A program made the position numbers and the translations under genes. DNA of 64,000 bases from Chitinophagaceae bacterium (GTDB lineage: Bacteria; Bacteroidota; Bacteroidia; Chitinophagales; Chitinophagaceae): the NCBI GenBank assembly GCA_024508725.1, contig JANINS010000003.1, positions 1,364,001 to 1,428,000 of the forward strand, given 5' to 3'. Below, in pieces: positions 60,653 to 64,000 of this stretch (positions are counted from its first letter, which is position 1; each line of letters begins with the position of its first letter). Below the pieces are notes generated by a model. The model was not told the DNA's origin. It saw only the letters and a program-made list of their open reading frames with translations, and did not search any database.

Positions 60653-61286
60653 ATACAATGTTGTTTTCTTTGGCGAAGTTCATCAAACCTGCCACATTCT
60701 TTACGTTCAGTTTTCTGAAAATATTTTTTCGATGCGTATTAACGGTAAACTCACTCAGAAAGAGTTCGGAAGCTATTTCTTTACTGCTAAGTTCATTACA
60801 GATCAAACGGATGATATCGATCTCTCTTTTGGTGAGTTGGTATTTACGGGTGAAATCATCAATAAAATGTTCAGACCGGGGTTGTTCTGATGTTGCCTTA
60901 TTGATCTGAAAATACTTTTCTCCATTTAAAACATCCAGTACTACCTGTTTTAATTCTGTGGAGCTGGAATCTTTTATAAGAAAACCATCAGCATTCATTT
61001 TACGCACCTGTTCTATCAGTTCGGGCTGATTATAATTGGTAAGTACCAATACTTTTACTGAACTGTATAGTTGCTTGATGGTGCTAAGGCAATTCAATCC
61101 GTCCTGTCCCGGCATATTCAGGTCAAGCAAAACAAGATCAGGTCTTATTGAGTTTAGCAGCGTTAAAAGATCTTTGCCATTAGCAACTTCTGCTATTATC
61201 TCAACTGAATCGATGTCTTTTAAAATAGTACGAACACCTTCTCTAAGCAACTGGTGATCATCAGCCAGGATTATCCTTTTTTTCAT
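60651..61286 (-). CDS. NarL/LuxR-family response regulator
   Basis: A 211-residue regulator: receiver with IILADDHQLLREGV and LVLLDLNMPGQDGL, and a GerE-type HTH (LTKREIDIIRLICNELSSKEIASELFLSEFTVNTHRKN). Overlaps its kinase gene by 26 bases. Confidence 0.95.
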   Translation of the reverse strand: MKKRIILADDHQLLREGVRTILKDIDSVEIIAEVANGKDLLTLLNSIRPDLVLLDLNMPGQDGLNCLSTIKQLYSSVKVLVLTNYNQPELIEQVRKMNADGFLIKDSSSTELKQVVLDVLNGEKYFQINKATSEQPRSEHFIDDFTRKYQLTKREIDIIRLICNELSSKEIASELFLSEFTVNTHRKNIFRKLNVKNVAGLMNFAKENNIV

Positions 61287-63123
61287 AGGGCGTTTTAGGT
61301 ATTTCGATGGATATTATCAGACCCTTGCCAGTATTATCTAACACGATCGAACCGTTAAAGTAATTGATTTTAGAAATTATTCCATTTAAACCTTTAGTAT
61401 TTTGTTTGTCAAATTCCTTTTCTAATCCTTTTCCATTGTCCTCCGCAATCAAAACAAAGCTGTCATCATGCTCTATTAACTGTATAATCGCATTCGAAGC
61501 ATTGGCATGCTTCACAATATTATTTACCAGCTCATAGATGATACTGTACAGAGTAGAATAGATGTTCTCGCTTTCCGGATCCAACTCATCAAAACCAATT
61601 ACAACAGTTTCAATATTGATCTTTCCTGAACTATTAAAAAAAGAAGTAATGTTTTGAACAGATCGCTTGAAACCAATCTTATCTATCATGATAGGGCTAA
61701 GTGCATGGCTCAGATTACGAACAGAACCCGATACTGCTTCTATTGCTTCTTCTGCTTTCTGCAGTTTCAGTTTTGCTTCCGCTTCAGGGATCAGGTTTTT
61801 TTCTCTTATAGAAGTGATGTTCAGCTTTGCAGCAGATAACATCGATCCTGCAATATCATGAAGCTCATCCGCTATACGTTTTCGCTCATTTGCTTCTGTT
61901 TCGAGTAAAGCTTTGGCATTTTCTTTCTGATTTCTTTCAAAATCTACCTGCAATCTTTCTTTCTCCAGTCGGTAATTGTTAAACCTGTAGACCAGGCCAA
62001 AGGTTAGAATGATCGCTTCACATACGTAACCTATTGCAACGCCATAACGTTCCAGAAAAGTTCCGCTGATGTCTATGGCTCCCGAATGATTGAGTACACT
62101 TATCACGGTGAGCAGCATCAATGGTATCAATGCTCCGAGATAAAACATGGCCATAATGTTTTTTCGAAGTGCCTCCAGTGTTAAAGCAAGCAGACTTAAC
62201 ACGATGTAAGAAATTACGGTAGCAGGGATGGATATCAGCAATACCCATGATAAAAGATTTGCATTATACACTTCCACCGGTATCAGCATCAAAAGGGAAA
62301 ATAACAATGCAAATAAGGAGATAGCCTGCAGCGATCTTTGAAGGATCTTGCTTTTTAATCCTCCTAAGTAATATATAATGTACTGAAGTGAAAGAGCAAT
62401 TGTAAGCGTGGCAAATACAGGCCTTGATCTGCTGGCAAACCATGTGCTCTCAGGCCACAGATATTTAAATCCTACTCCCAGATCTGCCAATACCCAAAGC
62501 CAGCCTGAAGTAATGTAAAGCAAGTAAAAAGTGTAAATGCGTTGTCGGGTGATGATGGTAAGATAAAGTCCGATAACCAGTAGTAGAACAACAACACCAG
62601 AAAGAATACCGGTGATAAGACTGTTATTCGTTTCTTCTGAAATGAAACCTGCTATATTAAATGTATCGAATGTAAGTTGAAGTGATTCATTGTGCTTGTC
62701 AATCCTTAACAGGTATAAATAGCTTTGGTTTGATAAAGGAAATGAGTAATCAACCGTTAACATCGGCCGATGGCTGTATTTAAAATGATCGCCGGTTTGA
62801 TAAAGCAACTTTGCCTTGTCTTCTATCGAATAGAAATCGATTCTATTGATCACAGTCTGGCCGATCACCAGTCTTAATGAATCCGGATGTTGCGTCTCGT
62901 TGATCTCAACTGCCAGCCAGTAAACAGATTTGGTGAATCCCGGGTTGAATTGTTTTGTTTGCTGAAGAGTGAATTTCCCCTGCCTGAATTGTAGTAAAGC
63001 ATCGTCTGCCTGCAGCTTTAATGTTGGATCTTCAAGGATATAATAAGATGCTCTCGGTGTAGAAGCAACTGCTGCAACACAGAGTAACAGTAAAGAAAAA
63101 AAGAGGAAAATGTGTTTTCTCAT
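61261..63123 (-). CDS. 7TMR-DISM sensor histidine kinase
   Basis: A 620-residue kinase. Signal peptide (MRKHIFLFFSLLLLCVAAVAS), a periplasmic 7TMR-DISMED2-like beta domain, seven membrane helices (about 180-385), then a coiled coil and a HisKA_3-type core with ERKRIADELHDIAGSML (phospho-histidine) and the ATPase YELVNNIVKHANAS and DNGKGLEKEF. The start at 63123 suits the signal peptide. It is coupled to the NarL-type regulator; the DUF502 gene lies seven bases upstream. Confidence 0.94.
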   Translation of the reverse strand: MRKHIFLFFSLLLLCVAAVASTPRASYYILEDPTLKLQADDALLQFRQGKFTLQQTKQFNPGFTKSVYWLAVEINETQHPDSLRLVIGQTVINRIDFYSIEDKAKLLYQTGDHFKYSHRPMLTVDYSFPLSNQSYLYLLRIDKHNESLQLTFDTFNIAGFISEETNNSLITGILSGVVVLLLVIGLYLTIITRQRIYTFYLLYITSGWLWVLADLGVGFKYLWPESTWFASRSRPVFATLTIALSLQYIIYYLGGLKSKILQRSLQAISLFALLFSLLMLIPVEVYNANLLSWVLLISIPATVISYIVLSLLALTLEALRKNIMAMFYLGALIPLMLLTVISVLNHSGAIDISGTFLERYGVAIGYVCEAIILTFGLVYRFNNYRLEKERLQVDFERNQKENAKALLETEANERKRIADELHDIAGSMLSAAKLNITSIREKNLIPEAEAKLKLQKAEEAIEAVSGSVRNLSHALSPIMIDKIGFKRSVQNITSFFNSSGKINIETVVIGFDELDPESENIYSTLYSIIYELVNNIVKHANASNAIIQLIEHDDSFVLIAEDNGKGLEKEFDKQNTKGLNGIISKINYFNGSIVLDNTGKGLIISIEIPKTPYEKKDNPG

Positions 63124-63130
63124 GCAGCAA

Positions 63131-63778
63131 TCAATCCTGTTCGTGTACTTCGGTAACACCTCCGGTAACTGCAAATTTCATTGCGTCGGCAGCACTGATG
63201 TGTTCCAGGGCTTTTATCCTTGTTTTCGGTACAATATAAGTTGTTCCGGTTACAGCATATGCTAACGGAACATAAACAGTTACATAATCTCTCATTCCAA
63301 ACTCATCCATCTGGTTTTGAGTGATAAAACCAATACGCCATACATCTGTATCATCCACACAAACCAAAACCGGCTTATTGAACTTCTTTTTATTTCCTGC
63401 AAATGCCTGTAGAAAGTCTTTAACCGAACTATAGATGAATTTTATTCCCGGTGTTTTCTCCAGCAGGCTATCGAATAAACCAAGGAGGCGGTTAAAAACA
63501 AAAAGCGAAGACAACCATCCAACAAAAAAAACAAAAGCGATCACTACCACAAATCCTAATCCAGGGAACTCTTTCAGCGAGCCGTCTGCATTTCTCGGGA
63601 TTAGGTTTGGAAACAATGAATGGATAGCGTTGGGAAGTATTCCATCAACAAAGTTGAACAATGATATCACTACCCAAAGCGTGATTCCTACAGGAGCGAT
63701 CACCAGCAAGCCCTGTAGAAAATACCGAAGCAGAATACTAAGGCCTGATTTGATCTGCACTTTTGGGTTAATGTTCAT
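63131..63778 (-). CDS. DUF502 family membrane protein
   Basis: A 215-residue protein with two long membrane segments (FLQGLLVIAPVGITLWVVISL and LGFVVVIAFVFFVGWLSSLFV) and the DUF502 block TPGIKFIYSSVKDFLQAF plus a soluble C-terminus (VLVCVDDTDVWRIGFIT). Function unknown. Probably co-transcribed with the 7TMR kinase. Confidence 0.88.
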   Translation of the reverse strand: MNINPKVQIKSGLSILLRYFLQGLLVIAPVGITLWVVISLFNFVDGILPNAIHSLFPNLIPRNADGSLKEFPGLGFVVVIAFVFFVGWLSSLFVFNRLLGLFDSLLEKTPGIKFIYSSVKDFLQAFAGNKKKFNKPVLVCVDDTDVWRIGFITQNQMDEFGMRDYVTVYVPLAYAVTGTTYIVPKTRIKALEHISAADAMKFAVTGGVTEVHEQD

Positions 63779-63885
63779 CAGCTGCTAATGTTGAAACAAA
63801 GAAACGAAAATGTACCTGTGATAGTTCTGACTCCTCATTTATCCATCTAATTGACCGTTTAACCAAAAAATAATAATAAAAGTTA

Positions 63886-63926
63886 CTATGGAAACTTTTA
63901 TTATGAAAAATGTTTCCATAGTTTTG
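63886..63926 (+). promoter_or_regulatory. Operator and -7 box of the TetR gene
   Basis: CTATGGAAAC (63886-63895) and GTTTCCATAG (63912-63921) form a perfect 10-bp inverted repeat. TAGTTTTG (63919-63926) overlaps the right arm and matches TAnnTTTG, nine bases before the ATG. Confidence 0.75.
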
Positions 63927-63934
63927 CACCCGCT

Positions 63935-64000
63935 ATGGAAATGAAGGAAAGAATACTGCAGAAATCGGAAGAATTGTTCAAACGCTTTGGCATCAGAAGC
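63935..64000 (+). CDS. TetR/AcrR family regulator (start only)
   Basis: The first 22 residues, MEMKERILQKSEELFKRFGI and RS, match the N-terminal helix of TetR proteins (ILxxAxxLFxxxG). The remainder lies beyond the window. The perfect palindrome and -7 box just upstream suggest autorepression. Target genes are likely downstream, outside the window. Confidence 0.72.
   Translation, partial: MEMKERILQKSEELFKRFGIRS

Overview
The window reads as chromosomal DNA of a Bacteroidota bacterium, most likely family Chitinophagaceae or a close relative. The evidence is a set of family hallmarks: YceI and DUF5777 proteins, a TonB-linked outer-membrane barrel, Y_Y_Y propeller histidine kinase with a LytTR regulator, a 7TMR-DISM kinase, a split metH, a 38-residue bTHX ribosomal protein, and promoters of the TTTG-N17-19-TAnnTTTG type in front of several genes. 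No phage, plasmid, integrase, insertion sequence or CRISPR array is seen. The organism is inferred from gene content only.

Layout. 1-2911: a clipped ABC exporter behind a PF14907-type nucleotidyltransferase, possibly the edge of a peptide-natural-product locus. 2975-5467: xth, DUF4286, HU, bTHX, pdxH. 5801-9984: methionine synthase in two genes (homocysteine domain; folate, B12 and reactivation domains) with a GxxExxY gene between them, bounded by inverted repeats. 9985-13503: small membrane protein, LOG-family protein, formylglycine-enzyme-like protein, radical SAM protein. 13653-16931: umuC and umuD on the minus strand, divergent from two tandem 2',5' RNA-ligase-like genes. The UmuD copy has lost both catalytic residues. 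17009-22866: lipid A acyltransferase, MBL-rhodanese protein, ArsR regulator with an operator, tsaB, a 3HCDH-C protein, ridA, aldose epimerase. 23182-27019: rplM-rpsI-rpsB-tsf-pyrH. 27020-33647: a one-strand seven-gene run (OB-fold, cytochrome c, YceI, DUF5777, YceI, propeller histidine kinase, LytTR regulator). 33835-39096: recR, an Ig-like lipoprotein, a helicase-nuclease. 39282-42215: SRPBCC, TPR, and a three-gene run ending in a HipA-like kinase and DUF3037. 42438-49332: amidohydrolase with a propeller domain, lipoprotein, a 34-residue membrane peptide, TonB-type barrel. 49507-51186: fhs with an in-frame amber codon, followed by tRNA-Arg(CCT). 51411-58857: aldehyde dehydrogenase, lipoprotein, acyl-CoA synthetase, 2TM protein, TPR, DUF1015, serC. 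59019-64000: outer-membrane protein, PD40 lipoprotein, NarL-type two-component pair, DUF502, and the start of a TetR gene with a perfect operator palindrome.

Several genes form a one-carbon and serine theme (metH halves, fhs, serC with DUF1015, pdxH supplying PLP), although they are not one operon. Translation (HU, bTHX, ribosomal genes, tsf, tsaB, tRNA) and DNA repair (xth, umuDC, recR, helicase-nuclease) are the other clear groups.

The spacers are unusual. A dispersed element of about 25-60 bases (AGTACAAG, then a GTGCGACGCAAC or GAGTGACACAAC core, then AAGCTGG) occurs at least eleven times. A second family of CACGAAGACACAAAG-like inverted repeats flanks the GxxExxY gene and also stands alone. 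A third class, tandem heptamers (AGTCAAA, GTTGGAT, CAGTTGA), lies in spacers and also inside the reading frames of metH and tsaB. These repeats, the amber-interrupted fhs and the catalytically degenerate UmuD are the most unexpected things here. The best candidates for an uncharacterised system are the HipA-like/DUF3037 operon and the YceI-DUF5777-cytochrome run with its own sensor pair.
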